DNA of 64,000 bases from Tetracentron sinense. Lineage: Eukaryota > Streptophyta > Magnoliopsida > Trochodendrales > Trochodendraceae. Every line of letters begins with the position of its first letter. The first letter of the stretch is position 1. This document shows positions 1 through 13,200 of this stretch, piece by piece. Under the pieces are notes generated by a model. The model saw only the letters and a list, made by a program, of their open reading frames with translations. It was not told the origin of the DNA and did no database searches. Made by a program: the position numbers and the translations under genes. The stretch spans positions 26,977,250 through 27,041,249 of the forward strand of contig CM026570.1 of the NCBI GenBank assembly GCA_015143295.1, read 5' to 3'.

Positions 1-300
1 CAACATGGACACGTGGCAGACTTCCCGAGTCCGGTTATAACCTTAGAGGATTTGGTTCCTTCTCAAAATAGAAAGGAAAATAGTCATCTCTGAGGAGGTG
101 AGTTACCGTCTCGTCCTCCCTTTTTGGGGCCACTTGTCCCCTTTTTACTTCCATTAACTGTGGTTAAGATTCAGTCACCCCTAAGGTTCACACATCTACC
201 CTTAGTTTTTAGGAAAAAAAAAAAAAAGTTAACCATAGGAGGTGGTTAATATTTTAACCATAGTTCAAAGGGTTCGTGAGAGGGAGGAGGATCGGCACGA
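1..300. repeat. Degenerate MITE-like repeat fragment upstream of the WD40 gene
   Basis: The segment contains the core found in many repeats of this window: AACTGTGGTTAAGATTCA followed by a CCTAAGG/TTCA tract, an A-run, and AACCATAG arms. It also has an AGAGGATTTGG motif shared with the inverted arms near 17.1-17.2 kb. It looks like a partial copy of those non-autonomous elements. No coding capacity is visible. Both boundaries are uncertain, and the left one may lie outside the window. Confidence 0.45.
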
Positions 301-479
301 GGAGGTTACTATTGCTCAAACAGAAAAGTAAAAATGGTCCCGAAAGACTTTAGGGCGTTTCGGGAAAGAGGGTTGAAACAAGCAGAGCGTCCGAGAAATA
401 GGGCATCCATGCCGTCACGCAAACCAAGTGTAGTGCCGTGCATTTCAATTACATTTATCTTTCTTGTAGAGGAGACGTC

Positions 480-1227
480 TCTTGTCGACGCATAATCAAA
501 ACTCTCATTAACATAGATAGATCACAACTAACTTCATCTCTGGGATCGTCGCTTTCTGGGGTTCGATTTCTTCTTTTCTTCATCTACACTCAATTTCTTC
601 CTTTATTCTAGGCTTTGTTTTTGGTTTGAATCGAATGAACCGGAATTCTCTCTCTCTCTTCAAGATTTTGCTTAAGATAGTTGTTAGGTTCAGGTATTGA
701 CGACCACAGAGAGGTAATGTGAATGATTGGAAAACCCTAGCAATCACAGAGAGGCGCTGTAAATTCCATCTTTTCAATATCTTGATGTGTTTAGTAAGAA
801 CTCAGGTTATGCTTGGCATTTGGTTTGTGAACTGAACAAACATTGAGAGGCACTAGAAATGACTGCAAAACCCTAGGATTTGATGAGGGTTTCTTTTAAT
901 TTTTTTTTTCCTGTGGTGGCTGCATTACTCTCAATTTGTTCTGCTAGAGATTTAGATTTTATCAAGTTTTATACTTTCTGGTTATTGATGGACTTCCTTT
1001 GATATGGAAAATAGAAAATTTCGAAACCTGTATGCATGTAATTTTTATTTCACCGTTGACTTGTCGATACACAATTTGTTTTTTGTTCTTTTTGTTTTGG
1101 TGGTTTCTAGAGATTTGAATTGGTATTGATTGTTCTCTTTGTAAAGATGGTTGAATTGATGTTAGAGATACTTACCTTATGTTAAACATTGTAAACTTTT
1201 CCTAATCTACTCGCCACTGTAATGCAG
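480..1227 (+). promoter_or_regulatory. Putative promoter/5' leader and 5'-UTR intron of the WD40 gene
   Basis: The first coding exon is preceded by an acceptor-like AATGCAG ending at 1227, seven bases before the ATG, so the leader is probably spliced. A plausible donor is GAG|GTAATG at 713/714, and another is CAG|GTATT near 693. A CT microsatellite at 641-660 is the sort of pyrimidine tract common in plant leaders. The transcription start cannot be fixed from sequence alone. The stretch contains no convincing coding sequence. Confidence 0.4.
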
Positions 1228-1234
1228 ATATAGC

Positions 1235-4200
1235 ATGTCCCATCATCGAGGGGGCGAATTTGATTACATGGCTGATGAGGGAGAAATTGATAATGCCATG
1301 GATGAGGAGTTTCATGGAAGAGGTGATGTCGAAACAGAGGTCGATGACTATGACATGGTTGGATTTTTTTCCTGTTCCTGGAAATTTTACTGCTACTTGT
1401 ATTAATTTGATTGAGGATATGCTGAATTAATCTGAATTGCTGCTTTACTTGAGGTACTTTTTGATTATATTCTTGCTTGAATTTGAATGAGATTGGCTTT
1501 AATGATTATTAACTTTCGTACACCAGGTTTCTCGTTTTTTGACCATACCTATCTTTTGATGATTATGTTGGGCAAGACATTTTTTTTTTTTTCACTCTTA
1601 CAACTTATGGTTGTCTTTAACTTTGAGCAGCTTACTAAGGTCACGGATACATCTTCTGCTCAAGCGAGGAGAGGAAAAGATATTCAGGGAATTCCATGGG
1701 ACAGATTGAATATAACGAGAAAAAAATACAGACAGACGAGACTGGAACAGTACAAGAATTATGAGAACCTCCCTTCATCTGGGGAAGTCGCAGACAAGGT
1801 CTGTTACTGGCCCAAAAATATGTGTCTGTCAGTATACGAAGTTAGAATCAGCTTTTATCGTTCAATATTTTGTTGATTGTACTGGTCTATTAGGAATGCA
1901 AACAAGTGGAGACGAGTGGTAACTATTATGAGTTTCGCCACAATTCAAGATTGGTGAAACCTACAATCCTTCATTTTCAGGTCAGTGGATTTGGTAAATA
2001 CTACAGATGTGGTCCTTTGCAATATCACTTAATTTAAAATGCTTTTTATGACACATTAGTGTTCTTTTAAATGTCATTTTTTTTGGAATCATTGTCATTT
2101 GCTTTTTTTGGGGGAAGGAAAGCCGGGGTTAGGCAGACCCCCACCAGAATGGATTAAATAAAAAGAAATAAATTACATCTGAAACTGAAAGTATCTATGA
2201 CCTTTAGCTTCCTTATCTACAATATGAGATAAGACTAAAGGATGTACTTAAGGAACCATGGTAATTTCACCTATGGTGTTACAAAATTTTGATAAAAAAT
2301 CAGCAGCACCGTTAACCTCCCTTGGAGAGTGGCTAATCTTGCACCTATCAAAGAACATCCAAAGCTGCTCAATCTCAGAAAGCAGGAAATAGCCTTCCCA
2401 GGGTCAATCTCATTGCCTTAGCACGCTAGCAATGGCCCACAACTAGAGTCAGAGGAAATCTGTATATTTCGATTATTAAGGTCCATTGTCCATAGCAACC
2501 TGAAGGCAACGTTTGATCGCAAAAATTTCCATATAGATGGCAGAACCACTAGCCTTTCTGCCAGCAAGAGCATACACTGGGCCACCTATATCATCTCTAA
2601 GAATACACCCATAACCACTCAAAATTTTCATTTTTCATTAATTCATTCTCTTATGTATACCAATGAGAGCGAGAGACATTGCATACATTTGTTATTAGTT
2701 CATTCTCTTATGTATGCAACGTCTCTCGCTCTCATTGGTATTCAGTTACAATACTTTTCCTTGTTATTGAAATTTCTTGTTATGTTGTTTGGCATGTTGA
2801 GTATGTTCCATTATTTTAAGGCTTGAATCTTTCGTCATAGTTCAAGACTTATATTTGATTATTTTATCCTTTCTCATTTTCATTGTATGGACAAAGATTC
2901 ATCTCTTCTACCTTAATCAGTGGTTCCAATTGACTTTTATTAGTTTAGCTTCATTTCAGCTTTACTCTTATTCCCTTCTCATAAGAAGGTTAAAGGGAAT
3001 TAGTTCTTTCAAAACTCTTAACAATTTGGAAAACCAACACTTATAAAACCTCAAGGTTTATAAATTTACGATGTGTTCATATCCAAATGAATATTGCTCC
3101 TTGGTAGTTTCCTTAAACATACGAACTTATTGTTTGTACCTGAGTGCCGTTTCTTATTCTACTGAATGTTTCATTGTGTTGCAGAGACACGGATGTGTCT
3201 CGAAGTCTAACTCAGATGCGAGGTGTCGTATTTGGCATATCCCAGAAAATAAGATAGTGCTAATTTTATGAGGAATGCTACAAAGAGAACAAATTAAGTA
3301 TGAAAGCATAATTATTGCAAACAACATTAAATGAATTCAAAAAAATCTGTAATTGAAGATATTATATTTAAAAATCAAATTCAACATATATTAAGTTGTA
3401 ATTTTATCTAATGACTATAATGATTTACCTATTTCATGATTAATCAGTCAAGTACTAAACAAGCAATTTCTCCCCAGCAAAAAAAAAGTACTAAACAAGC
3501 AATTTATTACAGTTATTTATCAACCTATAAATGAATGTTGATTTCAGAAAGTATCATGAATCACAATTTATCAAATAATATAAATAAGACATGAATTGAA
3601 TTAAATTACGTAATTAACAAATAATAATTAGAATTTTGTATGCTAATTTCAAATAGGATAATTGATGTAGGAACTAGCCCAAGAGGCATCCAATCAAAGC
3701 CCATAGTTGAGTTGTTAGGTCATCCGATTGGGCCTAATCCAATGCCTTTGGTTGGATTTATATAATCCTAAAACCAAGGTTATGTTCCAGCCGATGTGAA
3801 TTGGGTCTGGAGAGGGTTTCTCATGTGGGCCCACATTGGCCTTACCTGGGCTACTACCCCAGCTGCATGGTAGCTTATTGAAAACCCTAAGGGGTGGCTA
3901 GAGCAGCTCTTCATGTTCTCTTCTAGTTTGAAAGAAATCAGATTTGACACAAGCTAGTGGCAGTTATGTAATTTCTGTCACTTTAGTGTCTTTAGTTGTT
4001 TTTGAGTATATTCTTAGTTATTGCCTATAAGTTGTCGTAGGAATATTCTTAGTAATTCCTTGATTGCTTAGAAGGATTTTTATTGGTTAAAAGTCATTCA
4101 ACACTTACTTTTAATGGTAATCTTTGGATTACTATTTATATTAATATTTGAGGTGAATGTTTAAGAGTCTATCTATGTTGACACTTTGACTTCCTTTAGA

Positions 4201-7200
4201 AGTATTCTTTTAGTTACTACTATTAGTTAGAGTCCTATTTAATTAGAAAAGGGCTGGATGGCTATCCTCATGCCCTTATAAATGTGTGTACCACCCTCTT
4301 TATTTCATACGTTATGAGATGATGTTTTAAATTAATAAATTCTGAAAATTTTAGATTGTTAAGCTTGCTGGTGCTAAATTCAGATTATTGTTATTGAGTG
4401 ATTGCTGGAAAATTTTTCCATCTTCATTGTTAAGATTGCTTGCTGTGATCTTTTGGAAAAAGGCATTCCCTGTTGTCAGATAGCCAAGGAGGGAGGAGAA
4501 TACCATCTTTAGGGTTGGGGTGCCCTAGGAAGAGACTTTCAAGTTTCAAGGGTGCCGCACCCTACCATCCTTTTATCCCAACCTATTAAACCTCTTCTTT
4601 GGTTCAGGTTAGAGTTTCTGATAACCTTCTTTAAATTTTCCTGAAATTCCAGAATTGCTTTATTTTAGGAAATCTGAATATTGTCCTAGATCTTCAACTC
4701 TAAACCCTAGATCTATATTAGGGTTTATTTTCCCTTCCCAAGCCTATTCTAATTGTTATTCAAAACACTTATTTGAATCCTTAAATCCACAATCTTTCTT
4801 AACTCTTAAGCTTAATTCGACTGATTATCCTTATTAACTGTTTAGTCCCTACTTTTCCTGAAAATCACAGATTGCCCCTTACTTGTTCAAGGCCTTTTAT
4901 TTGACCTTGAACCATACTTTTAAACCCTAAAAACCATTCTAAATCCTTCCTAAATCGTCCATAGCTTACCCAATGTCCCTAGTCAGTCGTAACCTTACCT
5001 TTATTCTCTGGAAATACAGCAATTTTCGAAGTTTTCTCATTGGGTGGATCCTCTTCTTTTAAGCCGTTCCTTACGTGACTATGTCCTTAATTAATCAAAA
5101 TTTAAAGTTTCTTATAAAAAGAACAAGTTAAATAAATAAACAACTATCAAAGAAAGTCAAAAAATTTAAATTACATTCCTAAGTGTTGTTGTGATGATTA
5201 TGATTCGATTCATCATTTTCATTGTTTTTCACATCGAAGAAATTTAAATTAATAAGACGTGCTTGTGGGATTATTTGAGGTTGTTGAATTGTTGCATTTG
5301 TTGTGGTCCTTTATATTTGAGAATTATCTCTCCCTTTTGTATTTGACTATATGCAGGACCAACCTTTTCTTTCTGCAAGTTAATTTCTGTAATAGGCTGG
5401 TATTTTGTATGCTTATTGCTCTAAATGATAATTTCTTTTGTATTTTATTTGCAGCTGAGAAACCTGGTTTGGGCCACTTCAAAACATGATGTCTATCTCA
5501 TGTCAAACTATTCAGTTGTTCACTGGTCATCACTGTCTTCCAATTTGTCGGAGGTCCTCAACTTTTCTGGGCATGTAGCACCTACTGAGGTTTCACTATT
5601 AATTTCTTTGCACAGTTACCATTATTTGTAAAAGAAAAAATTAGCAGGAAAGAAAGAGAAGAATTGAGAAGGGCTAACATTGTTTCCAGACCGGAGTTCC
5701 TTTTTCTTTTTTTTTTGTAAATTTGTTTTTCTTATCTTTTCTTAGTTTGTAGTAGTTATACCGTCTTTGTTTCCAATTTCAATTGCTTCTTGTGCTAAAT
5801 GGCTTCTATCGTTTGGTCATGTAGAAACACCAAGGAAGTTTGCTAGAAGGTTTTACACAAACTCAGATTAGCACACTTGCAGTGAAGGACAATTTTTTGG
5901 TTGCAGGAGGCTTTCAAGGAGAACTTACTTGTAAAGTGAGTATTATTTTAGCTGTACATATAGATATCAAATATGCACAAAGATTTGCTAGTTGATGCTC
6001 ACACCCATGACAATTAAATGGATGTAGTTCAACACAAACATATACACGATGCTATCCATCCATACGTTAACATATTTCTACAATTTCTATATGTCCATAC
6101 TTCTCTGTAGTGTCTTCGTCCACCACTACCCCCTCTTTCTCTATATGGACTGACACAAGCGAATTCTCTAGCCTGCTAGATTTTTCCTTCTTTCACTCAC
6201 ACAAGCATAGTTCAAAATATTGGTATTTGTGGGCATATCAGTGAGTTGAAATGAAGATACACGTACACATGGAAAATGGATACTGGAAAGATTCATGATT
6301 TGCATAAATACGCTAGGATATTTTACATAAATTCTCTTCAAATGCAAAGGTGAGCTGAAAAGTGTTATAACTACCATCACAAACATTAACGAGAGATATA
6401 AGATCACAATATCTCATAAAACTTTAGTAAGTCATTTTTGTTATATAATGATAATAATAAGATATGCATTAAAAGGATACAGAAGGGCTCACGGAAAGTG
6501 AACCAAAGAAGACAATTCAAATGGAGAAAGCATAAAAGGAGCTTAAAAGAAGACAATAATTCTTATGATTAAACAAAAAGGACTAGGGTACAGTGGTTGG
6601 TGAGATTTCGGAGTCCTCAAAAGGTCACCAAACGGATCCCCACTCAGAGATGAGATGGCGGCCCCCTGCTGTATCTTGTGTAAAGGAAGACCACATTCTC
6701 AAATGCCCCCTATTTCCCTCCTTCCAAATGGACCACACAATCACCCCAAGGAGTAGAGAGGCCACATCGTTGAGGCTGGCAGAGACGACTCAACTAAGAC
6801 CCAACCAGATAGGAAATTCCGGAAGGAGCCGAGAAAGAACCAGGCCACTCCGATCTGAGAGAGAGAAATACCTAATGTTCCTTGCCATAGGGAGTGCAAT
6901 AAAAGATGATCCACAGTTTCCTCCGTTGAGAAGTACATTACACAACAATTTGCTAAACTTTAACATCTATTTTTGAGGTGATCGACCGTTGGTATTATAA
7001 TAAAGGCTGCATTCCATAAGAAGAAAGATGCTTTAGATGGAATACCCGGGAACCACACAATCTTATGGGGAAAGGGGAATCTAGGCCGAGCTTACACAAA
7101 CTGCTAGATGGAGCACACTGTGAATTAGCCATTGGGACAAGCATTATATGAGGATTGAGACCAACTCTTCTAGCAACTGCGATGACCATCTTCGACACTG

Positions 7201-10200
7201 TGTGAAACCTCTTCTGGCAACTTTATCATGGGGGATCATGGAGCTTCTCCTCTCTTCTTGTGTAGAAACTTCTAAAGATTCCTTAAGGTTAGTCTTTTCG
7301 ATAGTGTAGGTCTCTACAACTCTTATTTGAGATCTAAAAATTATCTGGACTAACCACTTTGTTTGTCTAGGAGTCTATTAGTGTCCTAGTTTTCTGAGAT
7401 TTGTCCCTATCCAAAAGTCATTGGGAAACAGGTTAGGGATCGTTTCTTTTAACTCTCTCTCTCTCTTTCCCTGACACTGTGAAACCTCTTTTGACAACTT
7501 TTATTTTCAGGAATCATGGAGCTCCTCCTCTCTTCTTGTGCCTCTAAAGATCCAGTAAGGTTAGTTTTTTTTTATAGTGTAGGTTCCGTAACTCTTATCG
7601 GAGATCTAAAATTATCAAGACTAACCACTTTGCTAGTTTAGGAGTTTGTTAGGGCCCAAGTTTTTCTGAGATTTGTCCCTTTCCAAGCGTCACGGGGAAA
7701 CATGCTAGGGAACATTTTTTCTTCAAGTAATGGTTTTTGCTTAGTTGGGATACACATCAACCGGCATTATTGGTGCTGTGGATTAATAGATAGCATTGAG
7801 AAAATGTTTTTTTGCAGTGGAGACCAACTCGTTTGATTTTCAGGAAACAAACAGGAATGAGGGGTTGTCGATTAAGATTATAGAGAGGGGGGAAGGTTTT
7901 TTCCAATATTCTATGGAGAAAGCGTATAAGTGGAAGGATAACACCATTGCTGAAGTCATTGCATCTGAACAAAATTATCTTGTTAGGAAATTTAGAAAGG
8001 AGCTTATGTGAAAAAAGGTTCAATGTCAGAGGGTCCTTGATGTTAATGTCCCTACAAGAATCAGGGAAGGGGAGAAAGATAATCATCCCAAAGGGCCCTG
8101 GGAGTATTTAATGGAAGGCGTTCCAAGCTGCTCTATTGTTCTTTAACTTAGAAAATCGGTCTAGAGGTAGTAACACCGTTGGACAAGAAGGTAGGAGGTG
8201 CTCGGCAGAGTGGAAATTTTCGAGGCTGGGTCGACATGAGAATGGTGAATTTAAGCCATCGGAAGGGATACTTTGTCATGTGGAAAAGGAGGAAGACTCA
8301 ACTAAGGTGGTGGTGGATTTTGATGCAGGTGCTTTTTGATACTAGGCTCATGTTGTGGTGTGCTCGGCCGGAGGCCCTGGAGTTGATGATGATTGGGAGA
8401 AGGTTGCTACAATTATTAAACAGGTGTTGCCAGAGATTAGAAAAATTCACTTGTTCCCTTTCAACATTCATAGAGCAATTTTCCATCCTAATTTTGGGTC
8501 CTAATTATCAAAGTTATGTAAGCAAAATTGTTTTTCATTAGGCAGTGGAAATTTTGTATCTTTCCATAGATGGTGGCCAACATTCAACGCCCTATTGTAC
8601 ACAAGGATCTTCAAGCAGCAATGGTTAGCTTTAAAAGGTATTCCCTTTTCATAAATGCAATCGGAAAATGAATCATCCCTATGGAAAGAAAGGTGGTGTA
8701 GTTGGGCAAAAAGAGGGTACTCTTAGTAGGACAGCTGTCCAACATAGCAGTTTATTTCAGGAAAGGACGGGGGTATCTCACGAATGTTGCATTGGTGAGG
8801 GTTTCGAGGTTGAGGGCTTGAGCCAGAACCATTTATTTTGAAAGTAAGCTTTGATGGCCAGCATGTTGAAGAGGGGGTGGGTTTGGGGTCTGCCAAGTCA
8901 ATGGGGCCTGAGCTGGGGTTGTATATTCTTGGGGAGTCCAGTTTTAAAAGGCCTATTAAGTCTCTGTTTCCTTGAAGTGAGATGAGTAAGGTTGATGTTG
9001 GCCTGGTGGGTAGAAACCCATTGTTGAGTTTAGGGGAACCAAGATTTCATTTATCAGTAGGGATGATTAGGGTCTTTCCTCTGGCCATAAACAGTTTGCT
9101 CAAAAAAATAGGGTGTCACTCAAACACCATTCCTCTCCCTTGTTTGTGTTGGTAGCTGGTGGCCAGGCGCCAATCCATTGGGCATCAATAATATAATGAT
9201 GGACTCCTCATTCTTCTCCTGCCAAATTAGCCGAGAGCGAGGATCCTTTTACCTCATGGCTTTTGATTCATAAATCTATGTTATAGGGTCTTGGGTTTTC
9301 AGTTTTCACTGTCTGTGCTTTCTTCAGGGATTCCAAAGAAGTTGGTTAGAAAGCTTGTTCCAGTCAGAGGGATAATCTGTGTAAAAAATCGGTAAATAAC
9401 CCCATTCAAAGCTCCAAATGGTTTGGCTCACCTTCTGAAGTCTCAAGCGCAGTGATCGTCTTAGTATCAGATTTGGAAGCAGGGTTTGCAGAGCTGGGGT
9501 CAAAGAGTATGTCGCCAGTTGAGCTCCCCAATCCCATAAGAATGATTCGGTTCAAGGTGATGTTTTGGTGGGAACCTCTTGTTCTTATGAAGTAAAACGT
9601 CAGCCTATCGGAGGTGAGATTCTCAATGGGGTGATCAAAGTTTCAAATGCTTCAGAAGTTTCCCCAAAGCTAGGGGAGTTTTATCTAATATTACCTAACT
9701 AGGGATCAGCTTCGTTAGAGGCATTGGCATGCTCAAATCTCTCTCTTATTAGTCGTATTCCTTCTGGTGGTTTGAATGTAAAATCAATACAATGTGATTT
9801 AAATCTTCTTCCTATGTGTCCAATAAGAGTAGTGCAGGGATACTCATCATCATCTTTCAGTTCTAGCAGTGTCCAATCTGAATCTAGAGTGGCAGGACTT
9901 TCACAGGGAAGATTTAGGTGCTCAGCAGAGAGACGAGCAAAACTCAAAAGAGGTTTCTGTAGTGGGGATTTCAAAGTCAGCATCTGTGGTCTGGCCGGTT
10001 TGTTTTGAGGAAGTGAAGTTGGGATCTAGTGATGCGGCCGAGTCTCACTCTTTAGGGGGAAAAGAAGGCTCTCCTAAGTACTTTCTGACAGCGATTCCCA
10101 AGGTTAATGCTGATAAGATGATCCTCTTTCTTCGGTCAGTTACACTTTCGACCTCGGTCCCTTCTATCCCTCCCCGTCATAGCAAAAACTCGAATGGAGT

Positions 10201-13200
10201 GGATAGTAGTGAGGAAGTTGGGTCCAATTATTACAGTGATCATTTTCTTTTATTGTTGTCCAAATCAATTGCGATGCCGCGGTCTGAATTGGATTCAGGT
10301 AGGAATATAGGTTTGGATGTGATTGAGCCTAGGGAGAATTTGACTGAAAATCTGTTTGGTATGGTTTTTGGGTCCCCTGTCCATTACATTCTATGTAGGC
10401 TGGGGGAGGAGGGTCTCTTGCCTAGTGTTGAAGGGGTGTATGGACAAGTTGAAGGTGTAGAGGAGGAAGATCTGGTAGAGGTTCCGAGTCCTTGTATTCA
10501 TAGTGATCTATCAGAATGGGTGTTGAAGAAGGTGGGTGAGTTCAGGGTTTTTTTTGGGGGTCTATCGTACGTAGGACATGAGGCGGAGGTCAGAGCCCTA
10601 TTCCAGAGTCTGGAAAATCAGAATGTAAATGCGGACCAAGGGGTAGATAAGAAGACCTTGTCCTTGGGAAATAGGAAATTGGCATGCAGAGTTGAAAAAA
10701 TTGTCAAATGGAATGAATTATGACGACAAGCTCAAGAAAGGAGAGAGGAGAAGTAGAAGGAAAATAAGGGGTGAATTAAGTGTAAATTAATGGATTTTTG
10801 AATCATTCCCTGGAACAAAGTTAAGAGACTTGCAGTTAAGGATTTGGAGCTAAGTAGAAGACCTTCACTTCTATGTTTGCAGGAAACCAAATTAGAATCT
10901 GTAGATGATGCAATTTGGTAGGAAGTCTGGGGGTGGTTCCTCAGGCTCAGATTGGAGGGTGGTACCTTCTTTAGGGGCACCGCGGGGGGGGGTGATCTTT
11001 GGTGGAGGTTATTGATTGTGAAAGAGGAGCTTTTTCACCCTATATGTTGTAGATCGGTTCTGGATGGTTTTGATTGGGTGTTCAAGGGGGTTTATAGTCC
11101 GGTGGATTCGTCGTGTTTTGGAAAATTTTGGCAGGAGTTAGATGTTAGATGATATGAGTGTGAGGTGGAATGCCCCATGGTTCATTGGAGGAGATTTAGT
11201 TGTGTAAAATTCACTAATGAATAATTGAGGAAGGGACTTATTTCTCATGAGATGAAGGAATTTGTGTGCTTTATTTCCCGTCATGGTCTCTTTAGATTCC
11301 CCCCCTGAAAGGTGCTGGATTCACATGGTTTAACTCTCAGGCATCCCCGATTATGTGCAAATTAGACCAATTTTTGATGTGTAATAGATGGGGAGAAAGG
11401 TTTCCCAAGGTCAATTTATTGGTCTTCCAATATTTATCTCTGATCATATTCCAATTTGTTTGGAGTTGGAAAGCACAAGGGGTAGACTAGACCTTTTAAG
11501 TTTGAAATCATGTGGTTTCAACATCCTGAGTTCATGTTTGTGGTGGAGGAAGTTTGGCAAGACTCCAATTTTTGGGGTCGCCCAAGTACCAATTTTGGTG
11601 TCAAATTGAAAGCCATGAAGATGAAACTCAAAAGTCGGAGCAAATAAGTGTTTGGGTGCAAAAGAAAACAAAATCCTTAGGGAGATTGAAAGGCTCGATT
11701 TGTGTGAGGGGGAGGATCGTCTATCAGTGGCTGATACTATGGTTAGAGGGTATCTGAGAAGGATTTTCATCATCTTCTGATTTGCCAAGAGATCAGTTGG
11801 AAGCAAAAATCGAGAATACAATGTCCTAGGGAAGGTGATAGGAATATTAGTTTCTTTCATAAAGTTGCTAATCACAGAAACAAAGTTAACTATATTCCTA
11901 GGCTAAAGGTGGATGAGGTTTGATTGGATAAGGAAGAGGATATTAGGGATTTAGTTGTGGCCTATTATAATCATTTGTTTCAGGAAAATGATTAGGCTGA
12001 AATTGGATGTGATGTCTTTCGCTAGTATTTCTGAGGAGCAAAGGGATAGCTTAGAGTGTATGTTTGAGGAAGATGAGATATGGACGGTGATTAAAAGTAT
12101 GGAGATAAAGCTCCAGGTCCTGATGGTTTTGCTATTGAGTTCTATAGGCGGTCTTGGCCTCTATATCTCAAATCTAATCTTATGAGAGTCTTTCAAGAGT
12201 TTCACTCCTCTGGTAAATTTGACAGGGTTTTGAATAGCACTTTTATCGCCCTCATTTCTAAAGTCCATTGTGCCCATGAACTAAAAGACTTCAGACCTAT
12301 TAGTTTACTAGGTAGTGTCTATAAGATTATGTCTATAGTCCTAGCGTCTAGGTTGAAGTTGGTTATGGGGTCCATTATCTCTGCTCCTCAAAGAGCTTTT
12401 GTGGGTGGAAGGCAGATTTTGGATATTTACACATAGAGGAAGCTACATGTAATTACAAAAATAGGAAGGCCACAGATTCTAAAAATGTTAATACTCTTGA
12501 AAGCAATTGCTTGGAATATGCATGATGAAGGGAGCTCCACGAAACTATGCCTCTTTTTAATTTTATAGATGGTCTTGGATGGGCATACAACGATTCCAAG
12601 ATCAAACTATGTCCTAATTGATTTTATGATTTGAAAGGCTATACTTACGTAGTCCTTCAAGTATAGAACCTCCTTGTCGATTCACACGAACCATCTTTAA
12701 GCTTTAAGGTTTTTGTCCAATTGAAAATAGTGGCCCTTCCGGTTGATTATTGTAGTAACTCGTCTTCTTTTCCTTCTCACTTTCCTTGATAATCAACTCT
12801 TGATCAAATTAGGAGAAGGATCAAATCCAAGCTGGAGGAGGAACACGTCCAAGCCAAGGGGAGGGGCTTGGACATGTTCCTCCTCCAGCTTGGATTTGAT
12901 GATCCTTCTCCTTAAAAAAAAACAGAATAGGGAGAGAGGGAAGGATATGAAGTAGTGTCACAATACCTATATGGAGATCCTAGAGTTGAGAGTCTCACCA
13001 ACCTAGGCATCCAAGGGATGGAGTCACACCACCAAAGAAAGGAATCACACCTTAGAAAGAACTTTTCCTTCACTTTCAAATCTGCGTCCTTTATAAATGC
13101 TAGGACTTGGGACCTAGTGAGCTTTTATAAATACTAAGATAGTGTTTGGATATACTTCTAAATTGATTTTTAGTGACTTTTGGCTCTTGAAGTGTCAAAA

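Larger units (their letters stand above)
7750..12440 (+). mobile_element. Degenerate LINE (non-LTR retrotransposon), truncated within RT
   Basis: Ordered LINE modules are visible on the plus strand: an ORF1-like N-terminal region (about 7796-8110, with KAYKWKDNTIAEVIASEQNY followed by a basic stretch), an ORF1 C-terminal/linker region (9869-10723), an apurinic endonuclease (about 10797-11480), and the first part of a reverse transcriptase (about 12030-12436). Multiple stops and frameshifts separate them. The element ends before the catalytic YADD box of the RT; no poly(A) tail or target duplication was identified. It inserted in sense orientation in intron 5 of the WD40 gene. Confidence 0.75.

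Noticed and set aside
580-777. Minus-strand open frame at the WD40 leader
   Set aside because: It is antisense to the probable 5'-UTR, Lys/Arg-rich from pyrimidine tracts, and has no family resemblance.
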